64,000 nt of DNA from Alopecurus myosuroides (Eukaryota; Streptophyta; Magnoliopsida; Poales; Poaceae). The DNA is taken from positions 496,391,419 through 496,455,418 of the forward strand of contig CM054058.1 of the NCBI GenBank assembly GCA_028641055.1, in the 5' to 3' direction. The notes beneath the pieces are model-generated. The model worked only from the letters and a program-made list of their open reading frames with translations, was not told where the DNA came from and ran no database searches. Positions within the stretch are counted from its first letter, which is position 1. Each line of letters opens with the position of its first letter. Positions 24,057 through 35,776 of the stretch are shown one piece after another. A program made the position numbers and the translations under genes.

Positions 24057-25708
24057 TGAAGGGGAACGTAGCATAGAAAACAAAAATTTTCCTACGCGAG
24101 AGACACCCGAAAGGCCAAGATCTAATCTAGGAGACGAAGTGTAACGGGCAACAAGAGGGTTAAGGAGAACACATACCCTCGAAGACTCAAAGTGGTACGA
24201 GATCAAATCTCGTTGTTGGCGTAGTCGTACTCACACCGATCCCGATAGCGAGAAGATGGCACCGCAATCCGGCGGTGCATCCGTGATCGGTCACACGTAC
24301 GGTTGATGACGACCTCCGTTCCCTCGTTCCAGCGGGGCGCGGAAGTAGAGAATCCCTCGGAACTCCAGCAGCACGACGACGTGGTGGTGGTGAAGAATCT
24401 CACGGTCAGGGCTTCGCCAAGCCGGAGACCATGAAATGGAACAGCGGGTGGAGGGAAAGGGAAGTGGCCAAGTGTGTGGAGGAGGGAGAGCTCTCACCCT
24501 CCTTTTATAGGAGAGGGGGGAGGCAGCCCAAGGGGGGTGCGGCCAGCCCATGGGGGTGCCCCCACCTCTTCCCTCTTCATGTGAGTGGAAGCTCCACTCA
24601 CACCCACTCATGCTCCCATAATTTCCCACTTGGAAAATCCAAAGGTTTTCTTTTAATAAATAAATAAAACCTTTTTATTTCTTTATTTCAGCATTTGTTA
24701 ATTCTATTAACAAACTTTTGCATATAGCACCTCGAATCATTTGTTAATTCTATTAACAACCATTCGACGAAAAACCCCTTGAACTATTTCAATTTTCCCC
24801 GAAACAATTTCGGTGCTGTCCAAAATATTCTTCGATATTCCGTATCCTCTCAAATGCGTCATCGAACCTTAAGTGTGTCACCCTACGGTTCGCGAATAAG
24901 ATAGACATGATCGAGACTCCTCTCCGATCAATAATCAACAGCGGGATCTGGAGATCCATGATGACTCCTATATATTCAACGATGACTCTCGTGATCGTGT
25001 GAACCAACAACGCCGTGAACTATTCCCTTTGTCTCGCGATATTTTACTTGTCCGAGATTCGATCATTGGTATCAACCATACCTTGTTCAATCTCGTTACC
25101 GACAAGTACTCTTTCTCGTTCCCGTGATATAACATCCTTGTGATCATATCACGTGCTTGCAAGCGGTTTCGATGTGATATCACCGAGAGGGCCCAGAGTA
25201 TATCTCTCCGTCATTTGGATGGACAAATCCCACTCTTGATCCATGATCCTCAACTAATACTTTCCGAATACTTAACGACACCTTTATAGTCACCCTGTTA
25301 CGGTGTGACGTTTGATGCCATCAAAGCACTCTTCCGGTATCAGTGATTGACATGATCTCATGGTATAAGGAATAAGTTACTTCGTGTGTTTGATATAACA
25401 ATGTAAACTAAATGACTTGATCGCATTGCTATATTCTCTTTGGGTATATGTTCATCACATCATTCTTCTAATGACATGACCCCGTTATTAATAACATCCG
25501 ATGTTCATGATCAGGAAACCTTGATCATCTATTAATCAACGAGCTAGTTAAAAGAGAGGCTTTACTAGGAACCATTGTTTGTTTATTAAGCACACATGTA
25601 TCAACGTTTCCGGTTAATACAATTCTAGCATGAGAAATAAACATTCATCATAAACAAGGAATAAGATAATAACCATTTTATTATTGCCTCTCGGGCATAT
25701 TCCCTTCA
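24057..25708 (-). repeat. BARE/Angela-like 3' LTR (left copy)
   Basis: 1652 bp, TGAAGGGGAAC...TTCCCTTCA on the plus strand, nearly identical to 30807-32458. A TATAAAA motif lies on the minus strand at about 24503-24509. It is followed by GTCTCCCACTTGCACTAG, whose complement is the polypurine tract. Confidence 0.95.
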
Positions 25709-25921
25709 GTCTCCCACTTGCACTAGAGTCAATAATCTAGTCTGTAAGCACTTAACACATATGGCGTACCAGTGTTATTACCATGCTTCGCATGTGGTAA
25801 ACATTATCAAAAAGATCTGAACTGTTCAGGTCCTATTGTATTTGCATGTTCTTTGCGTCTACACGCATCACTCATTCTCTAATGAGATGGCTTTGGTATA
25901 TATATGGTCAATTGGTGAAAA

Positions 25922-26106
25922 CTTAATTCCTCAGCTTAAACTGATGTCACTAACATTGTGAAAATGTAGCTTCATAGTGTTAGCATTCTTGGAAACTCAC
26001 CAAGTTCCGGTGATACCTTAATTCCTCAGCTTAAACTGATGTTACTAACATTGTGAAAATGTAGCTTCATAGTTTCAGCATTCTTGGAAATTCACCAAGT
26101 TCAATA
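25922..26106. repeat. 95-bp tandem duplication inside the BARE/Angela-like element
   Basis: CTTAATTCCTCAGCTTAAAC starts at 25922 and again at 26017. The copies run on in parallel through AACATTGTGAAAATGTAGC to TTCACCAAGTTC with a handful of differences. Confidence 0.9.
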
Positions 26107-29100
26107 AAGAACTCCTTGACACAAAATACGTTTATTATCAGTTGTCAACACAACGATATACTTTAGCCTTTGTTGTAGTATCTGTCACAATATTTTAATT
26201 TTGAAACTCTTTCAAATCCAGCATGGAACTTTCTTCCATCCTATTGTGCTACCGTTCATCACATATTTTAATTGAGATAAAATTACTTTAATAAATGACA
26301 AGACTATTAGTGTAACATATTACAACTAATATTTTGTCATTACTATATAGGAAAACATATCCTTAGCATTTCTAAAATGACACAAGGATCTCTCCCACTG
26401 TTGTCTAATCATCATATGAATTATCCTACTATAACATTTTATAGCATAGGACTCATCTGGTTGTGTACATAGCATGGAAACATGACTTAGAAATCTCAAT
26501 TTCAATGATGCTCATCATGTGTCAAAACACATGAATCTTGCTCAATTATTTTCCATGTGACAAGAACTCCTTCTTATCATTTTTATATTGACTTACTTCA
26601 ATATTTCATCTATGTAATTTGGCTTCAATCATATCAGGTGCTTCAATCCATCGTTTATAGATATTGATGCCCAATATCTTCTAAGCCTTTCATCAATATG
26701 AAAATATTAACCGTGTTAATTTAAAATACATATTTTCCAATCAACCATATGTCATCTACATAAAGTATTGGAAATATGTCATAGCGCTCCCACTTAATTT
26801 CAAGAATCTTTATCGTTCATGATGGAATCAAACTCTTTTGATAACTTCATTAAGGTAAAGATTTCAACTTCGTTATGCTCACTTCAACCATTGAAGTGTG
26901 CATACCTTTCTAGCAACCTTTTTGAATTTTACAAAACTCTCAGACTGTGTCAAGTACACATCCTTGATAAAACTTCCTTGAGAGGAGAGTTGGTTTTGTT
27001 ATTCAACTACCATATCATAATATGTAACTTTGCTAGAACTATCTGCAAAGACTAAGCATCACTACGGAAGATCAAAATCTTGTAGTAGTGAACTCTTTTG
27101 AACTTCGTCGAAAACATCTTTTCGATAAGTACAACTTTCAAAGGATGTAAAATCCATGTCTTTGTCGCTATATAGACCCTTTTGCTATCGTTAGGCATCA
27201 TGCCTATCGAAAGGACTACCAAGTCACATACTTGATATTCATACAAGGATACTATGGCGGATATAATGACTCATAGTCAATTTTACGAAGTCAGGGCCCA
27301 TCATTTGCTTCCTTTATAAGGTCCAGGTCCTTTTGTTGTCAAAACAACACTTTACACTTAAACCACAAGTTGTTCTAAGTACAAAGTTTTGGACTTTACT
27401 GGTACAGTTCGCAAACTCATTTGAAGTATCTACAACGTTTGTAGTGTCTTCTACTTAGTCAAAATAGTAAACCCCGGAACAACTTCCAGTGCTGCGCTAC
27501 TCTTGACATGATAACGAAGATTCTCTAACCTCGTTGAGTTTGTACTGTGCTCCCACTCACTTGTTTCGCAAGAACTACTTTCTCGAGAAATCAACCCTTT
27601 CTGACAAACAACATTTGTCTTTTGGTTCGGTGATAGGAGAAATACCCAATATTTTATTTGGGATAACCTTATAAACATATATTTATCCTATTTTGGTTGT
27701 AAACATTTTACACATGCTATGCATACCAAAACTTAAGAAAGTGACAATTCGGGTCACTACCCAAACCATATCTTATATGTTGTCAATTTCAGCGGATCAT
27801 GATGGTGCTCTTTTCAGTGGAAAAGCGGTTGTCACTAATGTATAAACTACAAAATTATAATGGCATTGTTATTAATCTTACCATGTCAAACAAGGTTTGA
27901 TTTTGTCTCTTGAATACTCCAATCTAATGTGGGGTATTCGAGAAGTATAAGTTGTAGAACAATTCTGCAACTTCTCATATGTTTTGCTAAACTTGTAACT
28001 CAAAATTTATTCTTTATGATCCAATCATAAATACTTGATTATCTTGTTACATTGATTTTAACTTCATATTGACAACCTTTTGAACCAATTCAAAATGTCA
28101 AACTCTGTTTCCTTTAAATAGATATACTCACATATCTACTTAAATCATCGACAGAATTTTATGAAGGAAAAATTAATCCACCATACATGACTACACATAA
28201 TGGACTATATACATCAATATGTATAATCTCCACTAAATTAGTCGTCCATTCTACTTTGGCCTAAGAACGGAATTCTAGTCATTTTTTGGAAGAGGTCTCA
28301 CAAGCGTCAATTTATTCAAAACAAAATGACTCCGGAAGTCCATCAATATGGAATTCCTTCATGTTTTCCTTTCCGATATGAACTAAAATGGTGGTGCCAC
28401 AATTTAAGTGAAACTCTTTTACGTCTTGCAACGTTTAGCATTCAGTCTTATAGATGTTTACTTTACCAACATGATTTATATTAACATATCCATCAATTAT
28501 GGAATATGGTCATCGTTTGAACAATCTCATTTGTTCTCACAAAAGACTAGAACAAAATAACAAATTATTAAGTTCTTCAAATAAATCTTGACTGTTTGGT
28601 TCGATACGACAATGAACACAATAACACTTTATTTATGTTCTTGTCATAATCGATTCCACATCTATTACTAGTTCCTTTTAGGCCCTTGTATTTCTTGCAT
28701 TGCGTTGCTTGGTATGACAACTCATACCAACCAATGTGGTATCAAAAATACCAAAAATACTTTGTTAACTAGTAATACATCTATATCTTGTATATCAAGT
28801 ATATACTCCTGAGCTGGACTTTTCCAGTTATCTTCTTTTCTGCCGTATATCTATTTGTAATTCTATTTTCAATATTCCCTTTCCTTTATAGAAGAATCAT
28901 TCAACATCAAACAATGCTAGTCTTACTAGCTCATTTTCTTTGGCGTGTTAGTCATATACTATCACCCATTGAGTCATACTTTGAGTTTGATTGTTCTACT
29001 AATATCACCATATTAATAGAATTCTTCTAGATTCCACTCTTAGCAATCTCCAAGTAAGGTAAACGACTTTACACATACTTTTAATCCATCCCATCGTAAC

Positions 29101-29201
29101 AATTTTATGATTAAGCTACTATAGCTCGAAGGAAGTAATTTAGAGGATAATTTTTAGCATCCAATTTCTTGGAATATTCAAACGCCCAGCGTCTTCAATC
29201 A

Positions 29202-29290
29202 TTGCATATATTCAGATAATATAAGCAAACATTGTCACGCTAAATTTGCATATATTCAGATAATATAAGCAAACATTATCACGCTAAATT
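29202..29290. repeat. 44-bp tandem duplication inside the BARE/Angela-like element
   Basis: TTGCATATATTCAGATAATA begins at 29202 and 29246; the two copies differ by about one base (GTCACGC versus ATCACGC). Confidence 0.9.
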
Positions 29291-30792
29291 ATACTCAGTC
29301 ATGTTGCTACAAATAAGTTTCTAGATATCAATATATCTTTCACTTGATTGTTTCTAAAAACAACTCTTTTCAGTCCCTAAATCACCTTGATCAACAAAAC
29401 ATTCTTTTGAAGATAAAGTAATACGGAAGCAACCATGACTCTGGATTCTAAGTAGGAATTATTTGCTCTCTAGATTAATCAATCATTAACCACATGGAGC
29501 TAGGTAGGAAATACCAAAAATCTACAATAGGACTCAATTTTAAATTTCACTAATACGGTACCAATCTTAAATGGTATTTACCAGATCATAACAGTTATAT
29601 CTCAATCTAAGTGTAAGGTAGTTATGAGGATGCCAATGACTACTACAAGTTGTGCAAATTCACTTTGATTTGTTGTTCATGATAAATAAGTTCAAGTTAA
29701 TTCAAAAATTAAACCATGAACTCCCACTCAAAAAAAAAAACAACATCCCTCTTAGTCGTCTTTAGTGATTACACGAACCAAATTCACTACAACAAAACCG
29801 ATCATCACGTGAGATGATGTAGCTTCAAAGGCGAACATCGACATGTTCATCATATCATCCATATGACTCATGCTTTACCTTTCGGTTACGTGTTCCGAGG
29901 CCATGTCTGTACATGCTAGGCTCGCCAAGTAGAACCGTAGTATTGCGTGTGTTTCAAGGCCATGTCTGTACATGCTAGGCTTGAAAACACCCGTTGTATG
30001 CGAACGTTGAGTCTATCACACCCGATCATCACGTGGTGTCTCGAAACGACGAACTTTCTTAACGGTGCATACTTAAGGAAGAACACATTATTATCTTGAT
30101 ATTAAGTGAGAGGGATCATCTTATAATGCTACCGTCGCTATCTAAGCAAAACAAGATGCATAAAAGTATTAACATCACATACATCACATGTAAGGATAAC
30201 GTGATATGATATGGTCCTCCTTGCACTTGATCTCCATCATGTGCATCATGGTATGATCTCCATCATTCCACCGGCATGGTACCAAGTACCACGGTACCCC
30301 AAACTTGATTGTCCATCAATAAGAAGACAAACATATGGATACCTTCCGGTATATCAATAATTTACAAAATAGATCATCTCATAATCAAATTTGTAATATT
30401 GACCATATCACATCACATGCCCAGCAAAAACTAGTTAGACGCTTCTAATTTATTTTTTGCATATTTTACGTGGCTTAGGGCTTTCGAGGATAGAACCGTT
30501 CATACCTACGAACATCAACCACAACGTTGATAAACACATTTTTAACAACCCTTCATAGATTAGATCTTAACTATAGTAGGAGAAACAGACACCCGCAAGC
30601 CACTTATGCAATACAAGTTGCATGTCAGTTGTGGAACAAGTCTCATGTACGTGGACATGTAAGGTTAGTCCGGGCCGCTTCATCCCACTATGCCACTAAG
30701 ATCATAAAATAATCAAGGAGGTAATAACATGATCATCAACGCCCACATACACCTATGTGTTCTACCCGTACAAAACATCTACGCATAGATCC

Positions 30793-30805
30793 GGCTCTGA
30801 TACCA
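30793..30805 (-). other. BARE/Angela-like primer-binding site
   Basis: The minus strand reads TGGTATCAGAGCC, complementary to initiator tRNA-Met, one base inside the right LTR. Confidence 0.95.
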
Positions 30806-30806
30806 C

Positions 30807-32458
30807 TGAAGGGGAACGTAGCATAGAAAACAAAAATTTTCCTACGCGAGAGACACCCGAAAGGCCAAGATCTAATCTAGGAGACGAAGTGTAACGGGCA
30901 ACAAGAGGGTTAAGGAGAACACATACCCTCGAAGACTCAAAGTGGTACGAGATCAAATCTCGTTGTTGGCGTAGTCGTACTCACACCGATCCCGATAGCG
31001 AGAAGATGGCACCGCAATCCGGCGGTGCATCCGTGATCGGTCACACGTACGGTTGATGACGACCTCCGTTCCCTCGTTCCAGCGGGGCGCGGAAGTAGAG
31101 AATCCCTCGGAACTCCAGCAGCACGACGACGTGGTGGTGGTGAAGAATCTCACGGTCAGGGCTTCGCCAAGCCGGAGACCATGAAATGGAACAGCGGGTG
31201 GAGGGAAAGGGAAGTGGCCAAGTGTGTGGAGGAGGGAGAGCTCTCACCCTCCTTTTATAGGAGAGGGGGGAGGCAGCCCAAGGGGGGTGCGGCCAGCCCA
31301 TGGGGGTGCCCCCACCTCTTCCCTCTTCATGTGAGTGGAAGCTCCACTCACACCCACTCATGCTCCCATAATTTCCCACTTGGAAAATCCAAAGGTTTTC
31401 TTTTAATAAATAAATAAAACCTTTTTATTTCTTTATTTCAGCATTTGTTAATTCTATTAACAAACTTTTGCATATAGCACCTCGAATCATTTGTTAATTC
31501 TATTAACAACCATTCGACGAAAAACCCCTTGAACTATTTCAATTTTCCCCGAAACAATTTCGGTGCTGTCCAAAATATTCTTCGATATTCCGTATCCTCT
31601 CAAATGCGTCATCGAACCTTAAGTGTGTCACCCTACGGTTCGCGAATAAGATAGACATGATCGAGACTCCTCTCCGATCAATAATCAACAGCGGGATCTG
31701 GAGATCCATGATGACTCCTATATATTCAACGATGACTCTCGTGATCGTGTGAACCAACAACGCCGTGAACTATTCCCTTTGTCTCGCGATATTTTACTTG
31801 TCCGAGATTCGATCATTGGTATCAACCATACCTTGTTCAATCTCGTTACCGACAAGTACTCTTTTCTCGTTCCCGTGATATAACATCCTTGTGATCATAT
31901 CACGTGCTTGCAAGCGGTTTCGATGTGATATCACCGAGAGGGCCCAGAGTATATCTCTCCGTCATTTGGATGGACAAATCCCACTCTTGATCCATGATCC
32001 TCAACTAATACTTTCCGAATACTTAACGACACCTTTATAGTCACCCTGTTACGGTGTGACGTTTGATGCCATCAAAGCACTCTTCGGTATCAGTGATTGA
32101 CATGATCTCATGGTATAAGGAATAAGTTACTTCGTGTGTTTGATATAACAATGTAAACTAAATGACTTGATCGCATTGCTATATTCTCTTTGGGTATATG
32201 TTCATCACATCATTCTTCTAATGACATGACCCCGTTATTAATAACATCCGATGTTCATGATCAGGAAACCTTGATCATCTATTAATCAACGAGCTAGTTA
32301 AAAGAGAGGCTTTACTAGGAACCATTGTTTGTTTATTAAGCACACATGTATCAACGTTTCCGGTTAATACAATTCTAGCATGAGAAATAAACATTCATCA
32401 TAAACAAGGAATAAGATAATAACCATTTTATTATTGCCTCTCGGGCATATTCCCTTCA
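30807..32458 (-). repeat. BARE/Angela-like 5' LTR (right copy)
   Basis: 1652 bp, ending TTCCCTTCA and followed by the duplicated GATGC. It is the promoter-bearing LTR in transcription order. Confidence 0.95.
31253..31259 (-). promoter_or_regulatory. BARE/Angela-like LTR TATA box
   Basis: TATAAAA on the minus strand, flanked by CCTATAAAAGGAGGG, in a GC-rich context about 1.2 kb from the LTR start. BARE-type LTRs carry their TATA boxes in the later part of the LTR. Confidence 0.6.
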
Positions 32459-33905
32459 GATGCGTGGTTCCAGCTGCCCCATATGTGGGACTCTGACGTG
32501 TGGAAGGCCAAGAACGCCGCCGGTAGGAAGAACCGACTCCTGGTGAAGTCCTATCACCATCAGGGTAGCCGGTCTGTTTCGGGCTACGCCGAGATCTATG
32601 TAAGTGCAATTTTTTTCTGCAAGTTCTTCATGCATTCTTACTTATGGGCGGAACAAGATGTGCTCTTCTAACCGTGTTATTTTCTATGCAGGCGGCTCAC
32701 AATAAGGTGGAGGTGTCAAACTCCTACCAGGCCTTCTACATGCCGAAGGTGGCACCCGCCAAACTGGCCAAGCCATATGATCCCAACCTCGGCGAAGAGG
32801 CGTATGGTAAGCCCACCTATCAGCGCAAGGAGAACTACGACGGCTCCTTCAAGGGCAGGGAGGGGGAGGACGCTGACCCGAGCTCCCAGGACTTTGACCC
32901 GTTCCTGGTCATGGTTTCTGGGGGCGGGAAGAGGCACGGACGGCCTTCTGTTGGAGCGAGCGCCTTCCCCGTGGAGACCGAGAGCCTCCCTGCCATCAAG
33001 GCTCGGGCGACGAGCTCCAGCCTCCCGATCCTGACCCGCGACGAGCCTGCACGTGACTTAGCTGCGGTTAGTTTTGTCACTCATTTTTTTATCCTTTTTG
33101 CATGTTTTCGTCCTAACTACCGCAAACCATGTCACCTGAATAGGAGTTGGCGGCGGTGAAGGCTAGGAATGATTTCCTAGAGGAGCAGCAGAGGCAACAG
33201 GCCGAGGAGCAGCGGTGCCAGCTCGAGTTGTAGCGGCAGCAGATGGAGGAGCAGGCGAGGCAGATGGCAGCGATGCAGGCGCAAATGACGTGGCTAGCGG
33301 TGAGTTTCATTCAAATTGCATTGTACCGGTAGTCTTCGCTACTATTACTAACCCGATTTCTAAAACATACTATGCAGTCGCAAATGCAGAATATGCCGCA
33401 GATGCCGCTTATGGGAGCCGGAGCCGGAGCCGGACAGATAGTGATTCACCAATCACCGAACGCTACCGTAAGTTAACATTTCCTCGAGACTTGTGTCATT
33501 TCCTTCTAACTGGTGTCGTTTCCGTCTACTAGATCGTAACCATGTACTTATTCTGCTTGTAGGGTATTGGTGCCTCTGCCGCGGGGTCGAACGCATCGCC
33601 CATGTCCACTTCCGCACCTCAGACACGAGAGCAGACAGGACGGGAGTGGTGAGTTAGCTAAAACCTACTATACTCTGCGTTAGAACTTACTTTCATGTCT
33701 CACTTAGACTTAGATCCATCTGTCGACTTACTACTTGCCAGCTTGGCCGAATTTTTCGCTTCACTGCCACATCCTTAGACTTAGAGTGGTGAGAGTGTAA
33801 TGTTTCATATCTATGTCAATAATCTGTCATTTTGCATTCAAATGTTTCCATTCTCATGTCAATTTTGCTTTCTCTCGTGTTCTAGATGGATTGGAGCTCG
33901 GAGGG

Positions 33906-34139
33906 GACATCGATGGCATGAGGACTTCTTGGATGCTTCCATTTGTCATGTTACATCGATGTAATGATACTAGTTGTAAATAATGATGCTATGGATGCTA
34001 TGGACAATATTTGTGCTATTATGGATGATTTTGTGGTGTTTCGATGCATTTTGGATGCAATTGGGGTTGCTGCGATGATTATTGGTCGTTATATGATATG
34101 TGATGTATTTTGTTATTTTGAACTGCAATGTTGAATGAA
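33906..34139 (+). other. CACTA non-coding tail after the TNPA-like gene
   Basis: AT-rich stretch with many GATG repeats (ATGATGCTATGGATGCTATGG and the like). No ORF of note. It resembles a 3' untranslated region between the last exon and the subterminal repeats. Confidence 0.6.
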
Positions 34140-34159
34140 AACAAAAAAAAAATTAATTT

Positions 34160-34705
34160 TTTGACCTCTTTGCCGTGTGCAAGCACCCGGTAAAGAAAAT
34201 TTTTACTCTTTACTGTGTGCAAGCACGCGGCAAAGAGGCCACGTGGAGCCAGCCTGTGCAGTCTGGCATTTTTGGCACCTCTTTGCCGTGTGCAAAGATT
34301 GGTACGGATGACACAATGGTGGGAGGGGCCGTGGGGCCCACACGTCAGTCTTTGTCGTGTGCTAGCACACGGCAAAGACTGACATGGGGGCCCACAGTGG
34401 GATGAAAAAGTTGGGTCCCACCTGTCAGTCTTGCAAAGATACACACGGCAAAGACTGAGGTGGGACCCACCTTTTTTTCGTTCCCGTTTCGTGTGTGACC
34501 AAGTGGGGGTGGGGCCCACAAGGTTTCTTTGTCGTGTGCCACGATAAAAATGCACACGACAAAGATTTTGTTGCCGTGCAATTCTCTGTCGTCTAGCCTT
34601 TGTCGTGTGCCACGATGAAAAGCACACAGCAAAGGCTTTGCCGTGTGTTTTCCTGTCTTTGCCATGTGCAGTTGGCACATGGCAACGCCCTTTTCTCCCG
34701 TAGTG
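34160..34705. repeat. CACTA subterminal repeats and 3' terminus
   Basis: Direct and inverted copies of a ~12-bp word, TTTGCCGTGTGC / GCACACGGCAAA, are packed into ~540 bp (for example near 34171, 34209, 34281, 34348, 34447, 34530, 34555, 34602, 34622, 34637 and 34662). Several pair as short hairpins such as TGTGCTAGCACACGGCAAAG. The block ends CCCGTAGTG at 34705, the inverse of CACTACGGG. Such arrays are the binding sites of the TNPA-type protein in CACTA elements. Their good preservation means the end could still be recognised by a transposase made elsewhere. Confidence 0.93.
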
Positions 34706-35016
34706 ATCTATCTTCTTTGTCTTGTTCCAACGAATCAACAACACAACTAGGCGACTTCAAGTCGTCGCGCTCCTTTGGCAGCAGGAGGAACCTCGTCGGT
34801 TGGCGCTCGGCCGTCGCCGCAACGACTCCGTCATCTTCGCCTCCGCGAGCTACGGGCTACCTCCTCCTTCCGGCTCTCGGCCGTGCTCCAAGAAGCAGGC
34901 GGTAGGCGGCCGGGTAAGTGATGGTCCTTATCGTGGATGGTCCGTACTCTAGCACGCATCAGGTCCTCCCCCCGCTTCCACCTTGTGAAACTAGCCATGC
35001 CAACAGAGAGCGCAAC
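34706..35016. other. Unassigned sequence right of the CACTA end
   Basis: A short GC-rich patch (34740-34950) contains open frames without recognisable domains, such as one ending GRAPRSRR. It could be a decayed gene fragment. Nothing else is supported here. Confidence 0.4.
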
Positions 35017-35560
35017 GGAAAAAAATATGCTATGAGAAATAGTGTAAGCCTCCTCCAGATGCTATGCACGATATAGCATGCTAATAGCGTGCTATATCGA
35101 AATAGCATTTTGAAAAAACTATCAAATATATTTCGAAAGTTAAAGGATTCCAACCAGAATAAATGATATAGTCCAAAAATGTGAGACCAATATTTGCATA
35201 ACCACATATAAAATTGCTCTCTAGTTGGCTAGAGTATAACATCAACATCCCAAGGGGCAATAACATACTAAACCTTACTTATTCAGAATTGTAAACATGG
35301 TGATGTCACCTTCAGGATTGTTGTTCATCGCCACGAAACTTCTTCCTAAGGTGGAAAACTCGGGCCTTTGGGCCGATAGGCTGGAAAAAAATAGCTTGCT
35401 ATAACGTTATGATGTTTTAGTGTGATATAACATGCTATTCACGCGCAATAGGGAGCAAACATGTTAAAATTTAGCGTGGAGTCTCCATATGCTATATCGT
35501 GCTATTAGCGTCGAAATAGCGTGCTATTAGCGTCGAAATAGCGTGCTATTTTTTTTCCAT
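35017..35560. mobile_element. MITE-like fold-back element with GCTATATCG motifs
   Basis: The ends are roughly inverted: GGAAAAAAATA on the left and its complement TATTTTTTTTCC on the right. The arms are filled with GCTAT/ATAGC words, as in GATATAGCATGCTAATAGCGTGCTATATCG near 35060-35100 and TGCTATATCGTGCTATTAGCG near 35490. The right arm ends in 22-bp tandem units. A purine-rich AGAGCG flanks both sides but an exact TSD was not established. Superfamily not assigned. Confidence 0.5.
35498..35550. repeat. 22-bp tandem repeat CGTGCTATTAGCGTCGAAATAG, 2.4 copies
   Basis: Units start at 35498, 35520 and 35542 (the last one partial) and are identical where they overlap. It forms the inner edge of the fold-back element's right arm. 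Confidence 0.85.
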
Positions 35561-35776
35561 GCGAGAGCGAGAGCGACCGGTTGCACGGGTGCGCGGTGCA
35601 GGCTTGAGGTCCACGGCTCATGGTGCATAGGCACTCGGGTCCTTGGCGGAGATGCTCTTTTTATGTGGCTATATACTGTGTTTTATGTGGATCGCAAATT
35701 CGCAAGTCTATTTAGCATAGCACAACGCACCACAGTTGACACAATTATACTAAGTAGTACAAAATGATAGCACCAA

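Larger units (their letters stand above)
25709..30806 (-). other. Non-coding interior of the BARE/Angela-like element
   Basis: About 5.1 kb of AT-rich sequence with stops in all frames. It opens with the polypurine tract (25709-25722) and ends with the primer-binding site. The ~400 bp nearest the primer-binding site keep the BARE-like leader. Further in I see no gag, protease, integrase or RT motif, so this is either a deeply decayed coding region or a non-coding filler inherited by a non-autonomous lineage. Two local tandem duplications are present: a 95-bp period at about 25922-26106 and a 44-bp period at 29202-29290. A 20-bp phrase (AAGGCCATGTCTGTACATGC and variants) occurs twice at about 29900 and 29957. 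Confidence 0.85.
24057..32458 (-). mobile_element. BARE/Angela/WIS-like non-autonomous copia LTR retrotransposon (very young)
   Basis: This 8402-bp element is in reverse orientation, with two 1652-bp LTRs, a 5-bp TSD (GATGC), an initiator-Met primer-binding site at 30793-30805 and a polypurine tract beside the left LTR. Read on the minus strand, the LTR begins TGAAGGGAATATGCCCGAGA, close to the BARE/Angela LTR start, and the leader next to the primer-binding site resembles the BARE/Angela leader. By eye the LTRs differ only by two single-base indels (a run of T near 31862 and a C near 32085) and by no substitution, so the insertion is very recent. The ~5.1-kb interior has no ORF longer than about 80 codons, so the element must have been copied by proteins supplied in trans. 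Confidence 0.93.
22880..33905 (+). pseudogene. CACTA second gene, Transposase_24/TNPA-like, multi-exon, split by a retrotransposon
   Basis: It starts at ATG 22880 with a basic Gly/Arg/Ser-rich N terminus. Readable exons are first exon to about 23345, then 23481-23670, 23747-23941, 24022-24056 rejoining 32464-32599, 32692-33066, 33144-33299, 33378-33467 and about 33563 onward, each with GT-AG borders. Landmarks are HVLGGLLKTHYPGMVSRGAG, YEAVLQDFW, YFRCTEGQ, MLYEARVASVV, AAGRKNRLLVKSYHHQGSRS, then a Gln/Glu-rich coiled coil (EEQQRQQAEEQ). This is the plant En/Spm Transposase_24 family, whose members bind subterminal repeats. It is broken by an in-frame TAG near 23009, a probable frameshift before 23270, a TAG near 33230 and the insertion at 24057-32458. 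Confidence 0.85.
8641..34705 (+). mobile_element. CACTA (En/Spm) DNA transposon, right-hand part, nested
   Basis: The plus-strand order is TNP2-like transposase (DUF4218 then DUF4216), Transposase_24/TNPA-like gene, non-coding tail, subterminal repeats, and a terminal TAGTG at 34701-34705, which is the inverted form of CACTA. This is the usual layout of grass CACTA elements. The 5' terminus and the N-terminal DDE half of the transposase are not in the window; the 357-bp array occupies the place where they should lie. Two LTR retrotransposons (9943-22100 and 24057-32458) are inserted inside it, leaving roughly 5.5 kb of CACTA sequence from 8641. The 3-bp target duplication cannot be tested without the left end; the right flank begins ATC. 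In-frame stops show that this copy cannot make its own proteins. Confidence 0.9.

Noticed and set aside
25709..30806. Decayed gag-pol in the BARE/Angela-like interior
   Set aside because: I looked for the protease DSG loop, integrase DNG and RT YVDD motifs on the minus strand and found none readable; only the leader near the primer-binding site is clear.
34175..34680. ORFs in the CACTA subterminal region, on both strands
   Set aside because: They consist of the translated TTTGCCGTGTGC repeats.
34740..34905. Possible gene fragment in a GC-rich patch
   Set aside because: No domain, no splice context and no match that I recognise; left as unassigned.
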